From: Actinostola sp. cb2023
Taxonomy: Eukaryota; Cnidaria; Anthozoa; Actiniaria; Actinostolidae
Reading direction: 5' to 3'
Assembly: GCA_033675265.1 (NCBI GenBank)
Contig: JAUJYZ010000169.1
Coordinates: 1 to 64,000, forward strand
Length of the DNA: 64,000 nt
The position numbers and the translations under genes were made by a program. Under the pieces are notes generated by a model. It ran no database searches, was not told the DNA's origin, and was given only the letters and a program-made list of their open reading frames with translations. The first letter of the stretch is position 1; each line of letters opens with the position of its first letter. Shown here in pieces: positions 12,316-24,702 of the stretch.

Positions 12316-14599
12316 CACGGCATCGTAGTGTCATTTTTGATCCGAATAGTAATTATACTACTCTAACAAACATGTATAACTGAATCTGTGTTGTTCATAT
12401 AATTAAATACACCGCCGGTTCTTACCTTTTTGCGCACCATGTCCAATCGTTCCGTGTACGCCTAAATTCCGGCGCTTCATGTAAATGTATCAGTTATTGT
12501 AACAAGACGGGCTGCAGCTCATGAACTAAAGTACCGCGAGTCTTATATTTATACTAGACAACTACACTATTTCTAGAATGTTTATTATGAAATCGCTTAC
12601 GTGAATCAACCAAAGATTACATGGATTGTTGCGGAATAATTATGACATCGGTGACGTGAATATTTCCACCCAGCATTTTGAAATATGACAAATGCAAATA
12701 ACTGTGCGCAATTAGGATCGAGTGATCGAGGTGTTGACAACTGACAACAGCATAGCAATTATATCATCAATGAAGTAAAGCTAACTAACTGGTGCGTTTT
12801 AGTCTCTATACTCTATGTTTACAAAGGGTGAAAGTTTTACTTTAGCTACAAATGTAACGTCATTCCAATTTTATTGTGTAATTTCCTACAGAATGAAATT
12901 TAATCAGTTGTTATCATACTGCGTCACTGTAAATCAGAGTTTACGTAATTACAATTACGTAAACTGATTAAAAAGATAAAATCATTAGGACGGCTCCACG
13001 TACGAATTCACATAATAAAGACCTACCCACCCCTCCCCCAGTCATGCACAGATAAATAACAACTCGTGCCTGGTCTGAGGTCTGAGTGAGGTACTGGGTT
13101 CATTCTAAGGGTTTTGTAAAAGTAGAGTGATATCTGTGGGAGTTATTCAATTATTGGCATATTCGTTTTGGCCTTTATACGAACATTAAAGACCTACCCA
13201 CCCCTCCCCAGTCATGCACAGATAAATAACAACTCGTGTCTGGTCTGAGGTCTGAGGTCTGAGTGAGGTATTGGGTTCATACTAAAGGTTTTGTAAAAGT
13301 AGAGTGATATCTGTGGGCCGGGAGTTATTCAATTATTGGCATATTCGTTCTGGCCTTTATACGAACATTAAAGACCTACCCACCCCTCCCCCAGTCATGC
13401 ACAGATAAATAACAACTCGTGCCTGGTCTGAGGTCTGAGTGAGGTATTGGGTTCATTCTAAAGGCTTTGTAAAAGTAGAGTGATATCTGTGGGAGTTATT
13501 CAATTATTGGCATATTCGTTTTGGCCTTTATACGAACATTAAAGACCTACCCACCCCTCCCCCAGTCATGTACAGATAAATAACAACTCGTGCCTGGTCT
13601 GAGGTCTGAGTGAGGTACTGGGTTCATTCTAAGGGTTTCGTAAAAGTAGAGTGATATCTGTGGGAGTTATTCAATTATTGGCATATTCGTTCTGGCCTTT
13701 ATACGAACATTAAAGACCTACCACCCCTCCCCCAGTCATGCACAGATAAATAACAACTCGTGCCTGGTCTGAGGTCTGAGTGAGGTACTGGGTTCATTCT
13801 AAGGGTTTTGTAAAAGTAGAGTGATATCTGTGGGAGTTATTCAATTATTGGCATATTCGTTTTGGCCTTTATACGAACATTAAAGACCTACCCACCCCTC
13901 CCCCAGTCATGCACAGATAAATAACAACTCGTGCCTGGTCTGAGTGAGGTACTGGGTTCATTCTAAGGGTTTTGTAAAAGTAGAGTGATATCTGTGGGAG
14001 TTATTCAATTATTGCCAATTCGGTTTTGGCCTTAATACGGACATTAAAGACCTACCCACCCCTCCCCCAGTCATGCACAGATAAATAACAACTCGTGCCT
14101 GGTCTGAGGTCTGAGTGAGGTACTGGGTTCATTCTAAGGGTTTTGTAAAAGTAGAGTGATATCTGTGGGAGTTATTCAATTATTGCCAATTCGGTTTTGG
14201 CCTTAATACGGACATTGAAGACCTACCCACCCCTCCCCCAGACATGCACAGATAAATAACAACTCGTGCCTGGTCTAGGAGCTAGACGTGGTTATTGAGT
14301 TGAGAGTATAACTTTGGGAATGTTTGCATGTTCATTGTTGGAGTTATTCCAATATTTATGTTTTTGGTTTCTGCATACAAGGAAATGTATGGTTCGATAA
14401 ACACTTTTTTGTCAATAATTCGTAAGATATTTATTGGGAATGTGCGCACTTTTGCTTGTTGGTATATTGTCAGCACCCTTATCATTTGCATACTCTTTCC
14501 CATGTTCCGCATTCGAATTTGCGAATTGGCAACTAACTTCAAGAACCTGAATTGGCATCTGCGAATTGGCAACGAATTGGCAGCTAACTTCAGTCCGGT

Positions 14600-14608
14600 A
14601 CTAAGCAT
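14600..14608. repeat. Right 9-bp target-site duplication (actaagcat)
   Basis: Identical to 9380-9388, immediately outside the other terminus. Confidence 0.85.
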
Positions 14609-14610
14609 CA

Positions 14611-14719
14611 GGGCCCGGTTCCTGAAAGTCCGATTAGTGCTAATTCAGGATTAAATCTTAAGAAAACCATTCATTTTAATCCTGGAATAAGACTAATCGG
14701 CCTTTCAGGAACCAGGCCC
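14611..14719. mobile_element. 109-bp hairpin MITE
   Basis: Ends gggcccggttcctgaaag and ctttcaggaaccaggccc are inverted copies; inner parts also pair (ccgattagtgc / gactaatcgg). It directly follows the right flank of the 5.2-kb element. Confidence 0.7.
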
Positions 14720-15033
14720 AGGTGACTAGTATCTGACGGACTAGCATGTGACGGACAGGTTTTGCCTGAGATTCTAACGCGGGTTAGCTCATAACCTGTT
14801 TACAAATTCATTAACTTACTTGGTTGATCAATAAAATGTTATTCTAAGTCGACTGATAAAGAAATTAATACATTTGTGTCACATATTTAACCCAATTTCG
14901 GGTTAAGGAGATCTTTCTTGTGCCCAGTCTTGCTGATGCATTTATCTGAGTCCAAGTTTGTGTCGCTCGTTTGGTGTTTGTATTTTTATTCCGGTTCGGC
15001 TCGTTCAACGATTTACTTCCGCAAAGCTAAAGA

Positions 15034-15243
15034 ATGCAAAAGAGTCAAGGAATTAAAAAAATCATTAATCTTTTGAGACTGATACCTATATTGTGTGTGG
15101 TTCTTTTTACGGCATTTACTTCCATTCAGGACGTAGCCTCTCCTCCATTCGGGCTTCCTGTGTCTGAGGAGATTGAGAAGGAGCTAATAAGAGAAGAATT
15201 GAAAGACATTCATTTTCCCTTACACAGGATACCCATCCAATAG
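15034..15243 (+). CDS. Small open frame with a hydrophobic N-terminal segment (doubtful)
   Basis: 69 codons: a basic start, then a hydrophobic stretch (NLLRLIPILCVVLFTAFTSI) that could be a signal peptide, then an acidic tail. No homolog recognised and no splice or promoter evidence. It could be chance. Confidence 0.15.
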   Translation: MQKSQGIKKIINLLRLIPILCVVLFTAFTSIQDVASPPFGLPVSEEIEKELIREELKDIHFPLHRIPIQ

Positions 15244-15331
15244 ATTCCTAGAATAATTTAAACCAGCAGTAAAATTTAAACTAAGAACAGCTGATATACA
15301 GTACAGACATACACCGCTGTTTATTGTCTTC

Positions 15332-15365
<34 letters not shown>

Positions 15366-15600
15366 TTTATTTATATAGCGCTTTTACATGGACAACTTAC
15401 AAAGCACTTTACAACAATAGGAAAGCTTTTCAATATTTATTTCCCCCTTCTTGCAACCCCTATTCGTAGTGGGATACTTATGCAGTACCGTACCATGGCA
15501 CTCAAATGGCTTCCTTTCTGAACCAATCAAAAATCGTGCAGATGCATATCATCCAATCAAACTCTTTCAATACCGTATTAAACTTTTCCCATTCATACGA
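15332..15600. repeat. (AAT)n microsatellite with adjoining repeat fragment
   Basis: (AAT)n at about 15332-15363 is followed by a segment of a dispersed repeat (ttatttatatagcgctttt, then caatcaaactctttcaatac) that also makes up the arrays at 25.5 and 30.5 kb. Confidence 0.6.
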
Positions 15601-15759
15601 AAACGATTCGATACCGAGTAAACGGGACTAGAAACACATTGGGACTCGCTCGCAATCTATCATCTATCAGTTTCAACCATATCTCTTACTATGTACTTCA
15701 AAGAAGTGGTCATTAAGTCAACGTTTTTTATTGGTAAAATGTCCTTGCATAATGACTAC

Positions 15760-17600
15760 CAATGCAAGGGCGTGGCATTACACGTGGTCCTACATTCTGA
15801 CTATTTCTACGTTATGATATAATATCTCCTTGCAGATTCTAACCATTTCTATGTTATTTTATGATATAATCTCCTTGCATAGTGTCTACTAATGTAGGGG
15901 CGTGGCATTACACGTGGTCCCATTTTGCTATTGTAAGTTACTGAGTCAATTAAGGTTTATCTTGTTCGGGTAGAATCAGACCATGCACCAAGCTAGTGTC
16001 TAGCTCCATCCACGACTAACCTGAGGGCGTGGCAGTACACGTGGTCCTTCATTCTAGTCTCATTGATATATTCATACCGTGCGGCATCTACATGTCTACA
16101 CCCATGACTTTTACTAACGCAAGGGCGTGGCCCTACACGTGGTGATTTATTTTAGTCAGTTATTAAAACCTGCCATCTAAGTCAAAGTTTCTCATGTCAT
16201 TGGTATAATTAGACCATTTAGCATCTACATGTCTACACCCATGACTCTTATTACGCAAGGGCGTGTCCCTACACGTGGTCATATATTCTAGTCCGCAGTC
16301 TTTAAAACCTGCTATCTAAGTCAAAGTTTCTCATGTCATTGGTATAATTAGACCATTTAGCATCTACATGTCTACACCCATGACTCTTATTAACGCAAGG
16401 GCGTGGCCCTACACGTGGTGATTTATTCTAGTCAGTTATTAAAACCTGCTATCTAAGTCAAAGTTTCTCATGTCATTGGTATAATTAGACCATTTAGCAT
16501 CTACATGTCTACACCCATGACTCTTATTAACGCAAGGGCGTGTCCCTACACGTACGTGGTGATTTATTCTAGTCCGCAGTCTTTAAAACCTGCTATCTAA
16601 GTCAAAGTTTCTCATGTCATTGGTATAATTAGACCATTTAGCATCTACATGTCTACACCCATGACTCTTATTAACGCAAGGGCGTGGCCCTACACGTGGT
16701 GATTTATTCTAGTCAGTTATTAAAACCTGCTATCTAAGTCAAAGTTTCTCATGTCATTGGTATAATTAGACCATGCCGCATCTACATGTCTACACCCATG
16801 ACTCTTATTAACGCAAGGGCGTGGCCCTACACGTGGTGATTTATTCTAGTCAGTTATTAAAACCTGCTATCTAAGTCAAAGTTTCTCATGTCATTGGTAT
16901 AATTAGACCATTTAGCATCTACATGTCTACACCCATGACTCTTATTAACGCAAGGGCGTGTCCCTACACGTGGTCATATATTCTAGTCCGCAGTCTTTAA
17001 AACCTGCTATCTAAGTCAAAGTTTCTCATGTCATTGGTATAATTAGACCATTTAGCATCTACATGTCTACACCCATGATTCTTATTAACGCAAGGGCGTG
17101 GCCCTACACGTGGTGATTTATTCTAGTCAGTTATTAAAACCTGCTATCTAAGTCAAAGTTTCTCATGTCATTGGTATAATTAGACCATGCAGCATCTACA
17201 TGTCTACACCCATGACTCTTACTAACGCAAGAGCGTGGCCCTACACGTGGTCATATATTCTATAGTCAGTCTTTAAATCCCGCCATCTAAGTCAAAGTTT
17301 CTCATGTCATTGGTATAATTAGACCATTTACCATCTACACCCATGACTCTTACTAACGCAAGGGCGTGGCCCTACACGTGGTCGACATTTATTCTAGTCA
17401 GTTATTAAATCCCGCCATCTAAGTCAAAGTTTCTCATGTCATTGGTATAATTAGACCATTTACCATCTACATGTCTACACCCATGACTCTTACTAACGCA
17501 AGGGCGTGGCCCTACACGTGGTCGACATTTATTCTAGTCAGTTATTAAATCCCGCCATCTAAGTCAAAGTTTCTCATGTCATTGGTATAATTAGACCATG
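15760..17600. repeat. About 140-bp tandem array derived from the 3' end of ZNFX1
   Basis: About 11 good copies plus 2-3 diverged ones. On the minus strand each good unit contains atggtctaattataccaatg, gagaaactttgacttagat, a stop, tagaataaat (poly(A) signal) and ccacgtgtagggccacgccc. The first half is the last coding part of ZNFX1 exon 22 ([13 protein letters not shown] then stop), and the copy nearest 17.6 kb is the functional exon. The array therefore grew by repeated duplication of the gene terminus. Confidence 0.9.
17528..17533 (-). promoter_or_regulatory. ZNFX1 poly(A) signal AATAAA
   Basis: First AATAAA after the ZNFX1 stop codon, 12 nt downstream on the minus strand. The same hexamer recurs in most units of the array further downstream, so transcripts could in principle end at several places. 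Confidence 0.6.
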
Positions 17601-17830
17601 CAGCATGTCTAGCTCCATCCATCTCCCGCGCTAAGGTGTTATCGGATCGTAGGGTGTGGTTACTACCACCTATGGTAGACCCACATTGAGGGCAGCGTGA
17701 TTCCACCGTAGCACCCCCGCAGTCACCAATGCAGTAGATGTGACCTGAAAACATCAATTGTGCGTAATGTTTGTAATAATACTTATAATAATACTTATTA
17801 GTATTTAGCAATTTTGGCGCGTTTTGATTT

Positions 17831-17866
<36 letters not shown>

Positions 17867-18194
17867 AGATTCAAAATGGCCTCTCGTTTCGCTACGGCTA
17901 CATTTTTTATCCAACTGATTTGGTAAATACTAAAACAATTATCCCCCTCAGTGTCGGTGAGTAGTGCTCGAGGACTCGCGGCTCGGTAAATATCCACCAC
18001 TACTCACCTCCACTTCGGGGAATAATTGTTCACTATAGGCTACCTACCGTTTGGACATTTGAACCAATGGCCTTGTGCCATACCCATCGCACTGACAATC
18101 ATGTTCTTCTCTTCTGCGGTCACCAGCACATCCAATTCGTATTTTGCATTCATTTCTTTAATTCTCTTCATGTAGCGCTCTCGTTTGATCTTGT
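17545..18194 (-). CDS. ZNFX1: ZNFX1 exons 21-22: C-terminal RZ-type zinc finger and stop
   Basis: Exon 21 (18194-18048) ends [15 protein letters not shown]; exon 22 (17744-17545) starts [11 protein letters not shown] and continues [17 protein letters not shown], then [16 protein letters not shown] and the stop. This is the RZ-type zinc finger shared by ZNFX1 and RNF213, which binds zinc and has been linked to ubiquitin/RNA functions. The last coding bases are also the unit of the downstream tandem array, so this exon is the parent copy of that satellite. Confidence 0.96.
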
Positions 18195-21100
18195 CTTGTA
18201 GATAAAATAGAAAATTTATTTCAGTGTAACAGGGGTTAGGATAGACAAAAACAGCAAAGTGCCAATGGCCCTAAACTTTAGAAAGTTAAGGGCCATTTTT
18301 TCAAACTTGGGGACACTTCATAACCTTTTTTGATAATCGACTGGCTATTCCAGAACAATAGAGCTAGCAGGGTATTCAGACCATCGCAGGATAATGTGAT
18401 ATGGAAAAAAAGGGAAATGGATGAGTGTAAATTTATGAGTGGGGGAGAGCCGGGATATGGAAGAAAAGCGAATGGATGAGGGTGTGAATTTATGAGTGAG
18501 GGGCTAGAGGGAGAGGATGAGAGCGAATGTTGAAAAGGAAGGCTGGGATACGGAAGAAAAGTGGATGGATGGGAGTGTGATTTTATGAGCGGGGGGCTAG
18601 GAGAAGAGGATGGGGAGAGAATGTTGAAAAGGAAAGATAGGATATAGAAGAAAAGCAAATGGATGAAGGTGTAAATTTATGAGTGAGGGGCTGGGGGGAG
18701 GAGGTGATCGAGAGATGTTTAATGGAAAAAATGAAGGGTGAATGGAAGTAGGTAAAGTGAACAGAGTTAGAGCTGGAGGGAAAGGTGAATGAATAGATAA
18801 AAATAATCAAAGAACAAAGAACGGAAGTGAAATAAAGGAAAGGTGAAATATGTAAGACGAGAAATAAATTAAAAAGAAAGAAGATAAAGAAGGTGAGGTA
18901 AATAGGAGAAAGAAGTAGAATGTATGTATGTGGAGAAACTAGAGAAATGGAGAAATGGATGACAGAATAAAAGGATAACAATGTGGAACTGTACAGGATA
19001 CATAAGGCTTAGGGTGAAAAAGTAATGAAAGGGACAATTACTGAGAAAGAGCCAGATCTGGAGAAAGAACAGGTGGAAAGTATGTAGACCAGTGGATGTA
19101 AAGGTGAAATCATAGATAACACATCGCACACAATTGCCCAAGAAATTGTGTCATGATCGTGGTTTTGGTTAAATGGCAAATATAAAACATTCCAATAATA
19201 TATAAACATTTTGAAAAATAATCCTGTATTTATTTTCCCCAAAAAACCGTGTTTATATATTTTTCCTAAGCAGTTTTCGCAAAATCCCGCGAGAAATTTT
19301 AAATTCGGGCCCAGGCCCCAATCGGCCAATTCTCTTGAATTCTCAGCCTTTTTCAGTCAAACTTAATCGATCATCTAAGGGAGTCTGGGACCAGAAAACT
19401 TGGTTTCCCTGTGGAACAGAGGCTTGGGTACTAATGTTTTCAAAATGGCTACCAGAATTACTGTTTTTGTCGAGGAAAAGCTTGGCGAATTATCGGCATT
19501 TGCCTCGAGTCACGGCACTACGGACAAATGTCAACAACTCCAAAAAGGTGGTTCTTGGAATTGTATAAACACAAGAACAAGTTGTGGATTAGAAAGACCA
19601 ATATAAATACAAGAAATCCCCGATGTACAATTTTTTCTCATGGACACTGGCGAGCAACAAGAAGACGATTTACTTCGTACGCTGACATTTACCGTACATC
19701 GGGAGGCCATTTTAGCACGAGTTCACATGAGAAAAGCTGGTTGATAAACACTACTTGTTGTGAAAATAAATGTAAGTCAAGAAACCTTATTCATTGAACT
19801 TTTATTTCCAGATGTACAAATGTTTCCTAAGTGTTTCGTATTTACAGCATGTCTCTACAAACCTGAGGACTTTACCGAATTTACTGTAAATTTGCCTGAC
19901 CGGGAGGTCAAAATTCGACACGGTAGACTGAAAACTAGATGCTAATTAGATAATATCCCGGATATGACCACAGGCAGCCCAACCATTCCTTTTGAGGCTA
20001 CTAAATAATGAAATAAAATGATATTTGCGTATTTTTATGGGTTTCCTGTGGTAGAGCGCGCGCGCGCTCAATATATAATACGTAGATATGTTGGGTTCCC
20101 TGTGCTGAGTAATATCCTATATTGGGCTTCCTGTGCACATCCCGCGCGTCCCGCACTACATGTGTATATTTACAAACATGTGTATATATGCTATGTGTAT
20201 ACACCTATTTCAAAAAAGGTTGTCGAGGACATCAGTCCATAGGCAATAGGTTATAGGTCGTTCCAAGACCGAACTGCATTATGGTAACAGTTTGAATGGC
20301 ATGTATGCCAGAAATATTTCATAAAATTCGATTCAAAATGTGTCTTGGTCTGTTGAAATGGAAATAGGTACGATATCATATAGGCTTTCATACGTTTTTG
20401 GCCATTCAAGCTGTTACCATAATGCAGTCCGGTCTTGCAACGACGTATCACCTATTGCCTATGGACTGATGTCCTCGACAACCTTTATTGAAATAGGTGT
20501 ATATTTGTTTCAATATATACATTGCTGCGGGCGCGTCCCGCAGGATGTACACAGGGATCCCAACATTATACATTTCTATGCACAGGGAACCCAATATAAT
20601 ACGTATCGCGCGCGCGCGCTTTACCACAGGAAACCCATAAAAAAAAGACGCGCGCATGCAAATATATTTTTTAATAATTATAAATAGCCACAGAAATAAT
20701 GGTTGGGCTGCCTGTGATATGACATCGAATTGTGTGCGATAGTGAAGCATTTAACAAAGAAAAAAGAAAGAATGTACATAGTATTAAAAGTGGCAGGAGA
20801 TTAAAAAGGCAGTAAAGACAAATGAAACTGAAGGTGAAAAAAGATTAAAAAAAAGTGTGGCTTCAAATAATTATGCACGGAAATTATGTTGTTTTCGAAT
20901 TACTTCAATCTTCACAAGACATCTCTTCACGTAAATTTGGGTCAGCACTTCATGTAAGACTACATTGTATGTATCAACAATTTTGAGTGGCCAATTCTGT
21001 ACCAATAGGAAACGATGTAAGAACGAAACTAGTGCCAACTCCCAATGCTCGATAATGCAAGGAACGCCTTGGACTTCGTTTTTTTACTATCGTGTTTTGA

Positions 21101-24100
21101 AAGGAAAACCACTCTAATCCACCTGAAAATGACGTCTATATGCACATTTTAAAGCTTTAAGTGATATTTTATCAAATTGATTCTTTAATTTTATTCCCAT
21201 TGTGTGCCTGTTTTACAAATTATGTTTTCAAAAGCCCTATATGTTGGGCGCGTATCATGATTTTTTTACGGGCCATTTACGATTTTTTAGCGCAAATGGC
21301 GCAAGGCGCGTGCCTATCCTAACCCCTGGTGTAATTGTAATGATAACTAGACGCTCTATAAGCATTCACTCGGCTGGTGGAATCATTAGTCTGCGAATAC
21401 AGCCTCTTTTCGGTGGTCGCGCCGCCAAAATAAAAAGTGGCTGTATATAAACTGTGAATGTGCCAATTTTAGACTCTCCCCTCCCTCACAAGAGCGATTT
21501 TTTGTCGCCGACCGCCATGACAGTAGCCTCCTTAGCAGCCGCCCTTAGTTTCGTCACGCAAGGCTCCCCTCTCCAAAAACGTTTGTATATGACTTTGCCG
21601 CACAGTATGGTCTTATGATTTTGCACAGCTGTACCTGTATGAGTGTATACTTATAATATACACCTATTCCAAATATTGTTGTCCGGGCTGAAAGCAACAA
21701 GCAAGAAGCTGACGACCGCAAAGGACTTTGGGAATCTCCTAATTAATTAATTTATCCGTGGTACTTGAGTAGTTATATCCCACCGAGCGTTGAATAGCAA
21801 TCATTTGGAACAATTCGGCCATTTGAAAATGCATGTTGTCAAAATGTCTACGGATGAATAATTGAATAAGGAGAAAGTCCCAATGCACTTTGCGGTCGTC
21901 AGCTTCTTGCTTGTTGCTTTCGGCGGGGACAACGCTTTTTGGAATAGGTGTATAATGTATCTTTATTTATTCACGGTAGGTCCTTCAGGCTTACAATAAT
22001 AACTACTGATCACAACACTTAATGACTGACTTCGCAAGCATGGGAAGCGTACCCTAATGCGACACCAGTGCTTGAATCTCTAGCTACTGATCTCTTTCAG
22101 CAGCTCCAAATTGAATCTGAAATCTTCCGAAAGCTGGAGAGATTGACCATAATTATGTATGACAAATTGAATCCTCTGGAATCTGTCGATAAGACCCGAA
22201 TGGTTCTCTTTTTGTAAGCACAACAGGTCATGCAATGTAGAAACTCCCTCCAACACAGGTACAGTACAAAATCATGAGAACGGCTGTGCTGCAAAGTCAT
22301 ATACAAACGTTTTTTTATTTGTTTACCCATTTATATTTAGGATGCCCTTCTACAACATGTTCTTAGAACCGGTATACCATTTGAAGCTGGAGTTTGGACA
22401 GTAATATATAAGAGATCAGACTGAACATGATATTCCATCGCTGGAGATATTTTTATGGATAAGAAGAGACAAGGATTCATGGACACCAGTTTGGATGACA
22501 ATGTCCGAGATTTCAATTCCCAAGTGTGCATGTGGCTGTAAAGCGGGATGCACGACTAGATGCGCAAATATGCCAAGGCACGTGAATCAGGCCGCTGATT
22601 CTGAGACAAAATAAATATAAATTTTCAACCCCATTTCAGACAACTGGCGAAAATAGATACCCTGTTCCAGACTATAAACGTAACAGTGTCATTTTGCAGT
22701 GGTAGACTTGATCGTGAATAATCGAGGACACTATGGAAAAAATCGGACCTGTTCCAGAGCCAAACTGAGCGTAAAATATACCCCTCTTCCAGACAGAAAT
22801 AGTCTTTGTATATACCCTGTTCCATGGTCAGAGGCAAAAACCATATCCTGTTGAGCGGCACATACCCAACCATGTACGACTCTATGCAAATATGCCAAGG
22901 CACGTGCGAGTTGCACACCCCTCTGCAACTGTAAATGTAAAATGTAATCTAAAATGGCTAATCTCGGCTGAATTAATTTGGCAAAGATGCATGATCTCGA
23001 AAAGGTGTGCTTTAAAATCCCTCTAGGAGTAGAAAGTATATTTCTGGAAGCTTGCAAGGCTTTATGTACGATTATCTTGATTGTTTTCCAGTCTTGTGCC
23101 GTTTAATTCAGTTGACAGAAGTCAATAACCTAAAATGGCCGAGTGGAGCCTGGGTACTAGCATTCAAGCCAATAGTGTAAAAATAGGTCTGGATCAATAT
23201 TTTTCCAGGTTTTTCTGTTAGATAATTATTTATCATGACTCAATTAACTAAATACTACTTAAACCTCTCACTATTTTATCGATTTTAACCTCCAGGCGAA
23301 CGGAGAGTACGTTATGAAGTTTATTATTATTATTATTATGACACAGGAAGCCCAAACAACGATTTTTCACAAAAATGAACTGCCCATAAATTGTTAATTA
23401 GAAAGAGTTTCGGTGGGCACCCCTTCTAATATTGATTATATAGGTCTAAACAACATTTGTACAAAGTATGGTGCTTTTGTACGTTCTGTCACGATCATTT
23501 CACTAAGCCACCTGACTACTGGGAACGAAGTCTGTTGGAGCTTGTTCCGGAAGTCAAAATTCAAAATGGCGGCTGTCCTATTCAAACCAGAAATACTTGA
23601 TACTGATTGGTCGACCATATAAGGTCGACCAATCAGAAACGAGAGTAATTTTGACTTCCGGAACAAGTTCCAACAGACTTCGTTCCCAGGGGTATTTCTC
23701 TGGGAGCGAGTAACGAGCGACAGAATATACCCCTGGGTTCCCGAGGATGCAGGCAGCCCAGCCGAGTAATAATATCACTGGCCCTGGCCAGTTGTTCCGG
23801 CAAAGATTCGATAGAGTGGATAGCGTATCCGTGGGATAAATCTTTATCCAGTGGATAAATTCATTGGATACTGAACAGCATCAACTTATCCACTGGATAA
23901 GGATTTATCCAACAGACAGTGATGTCCAGGTTTTGAATTGAGTGTTATAAATGATAATTTGATACTGAAATTAAACGCTAATAAAATCTTCAAATCCATT
24001 AAGAGGAAAAACCTAGTACAATAAAAACTAGTTACCACAGACAAGGAAGGAAAGAAGAAAGGAAGGAAAGAAGAAAGGAAGGAAAGAAGAAAGGAAGGAA

Positions 24101-24552
24101 AGAAGTTATTATAATTATATGCCGGTTATTATAGGCTTTAAAAAAAATCACATATTACAGCAGAAAATTCATCTAATTATTTTAATAGCTTAGTCTATTT
24201 AGTTTTTATTTTAGTTTAAAATAGTATACTTTTATTTTACTTTATTTTAGGATTATGAAGGTCCATATTTGCAGAGATTAACGGGAAAACAAACGAAGAA
24301 AAGCAAGCATCGTTACTCGGCTTTCTCCCGCCTACCCAGACGCCTTTGCGAGAACCTCGATAATGTACCAGGCGTTCTATGCCCGACAAAAAAGACAGTA
24401 ATGACTGGGAACGAGTCTGACATTTCTCTTAGCTTCTCTTCGAGATTAGTTCGAGATAACCGATCGAGTTAGCATATCAATGAACATGGAACTGAGAATG
24501 AATGTGTGTGTGTCCCCAATTATAGTATGTAGTGTACTAGAACGACAAGACA

Positions 24553-24597
<45 letters not shown>

Positions 24598-24617
24598 CAT
24601 CATCATCATCATCATCA

Positions 24618-24648
<31 letters not shown>

Positions 24649-24664
24649 CATTATTATTATTATT

Positions 24665-24702
<38 letters not shown>

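Larger units (their letters stand above)
9389..14599. mobile_element. 5.2-kb element with long tandem-repeat inverted arms and 9-bp target duplication
   Basis: Both ends read accggactgaagttagctg inward, and both flanks carry actaagcat (9380-9388 and 14600-14608). The arms (about 9389-10730 and 13013-14599) are inverted copies; each has a unique outer 320 bp and an inner array of about 170-bp repeats (6 on the left, 8 on the right). The interior (10.73-13.0 kb) has minus-strand exon-like frames. A 9-bp duplication with long inverted repeats fits Mutator-like or foldback elements. No recognised transposase was seen, so class and autonomy are unknown. Confidence 0.85.

Noticed and set aside
18278..19329. 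Long minus-strand open frames rich in Ser, Phe, Pro and Leu
   Set aside because: They lie in ZNFX1 intron 20 in a purine-rich repeat tract; base bias removes stops. No splice signals or motifs.
19400..19945. Plus-strand open frames beginning [16 protein letters not shown] and following
   Set aside because: Short, disrupted, inside an intron on the opposite strand, no family recognised; possibly a decayed element fragment.
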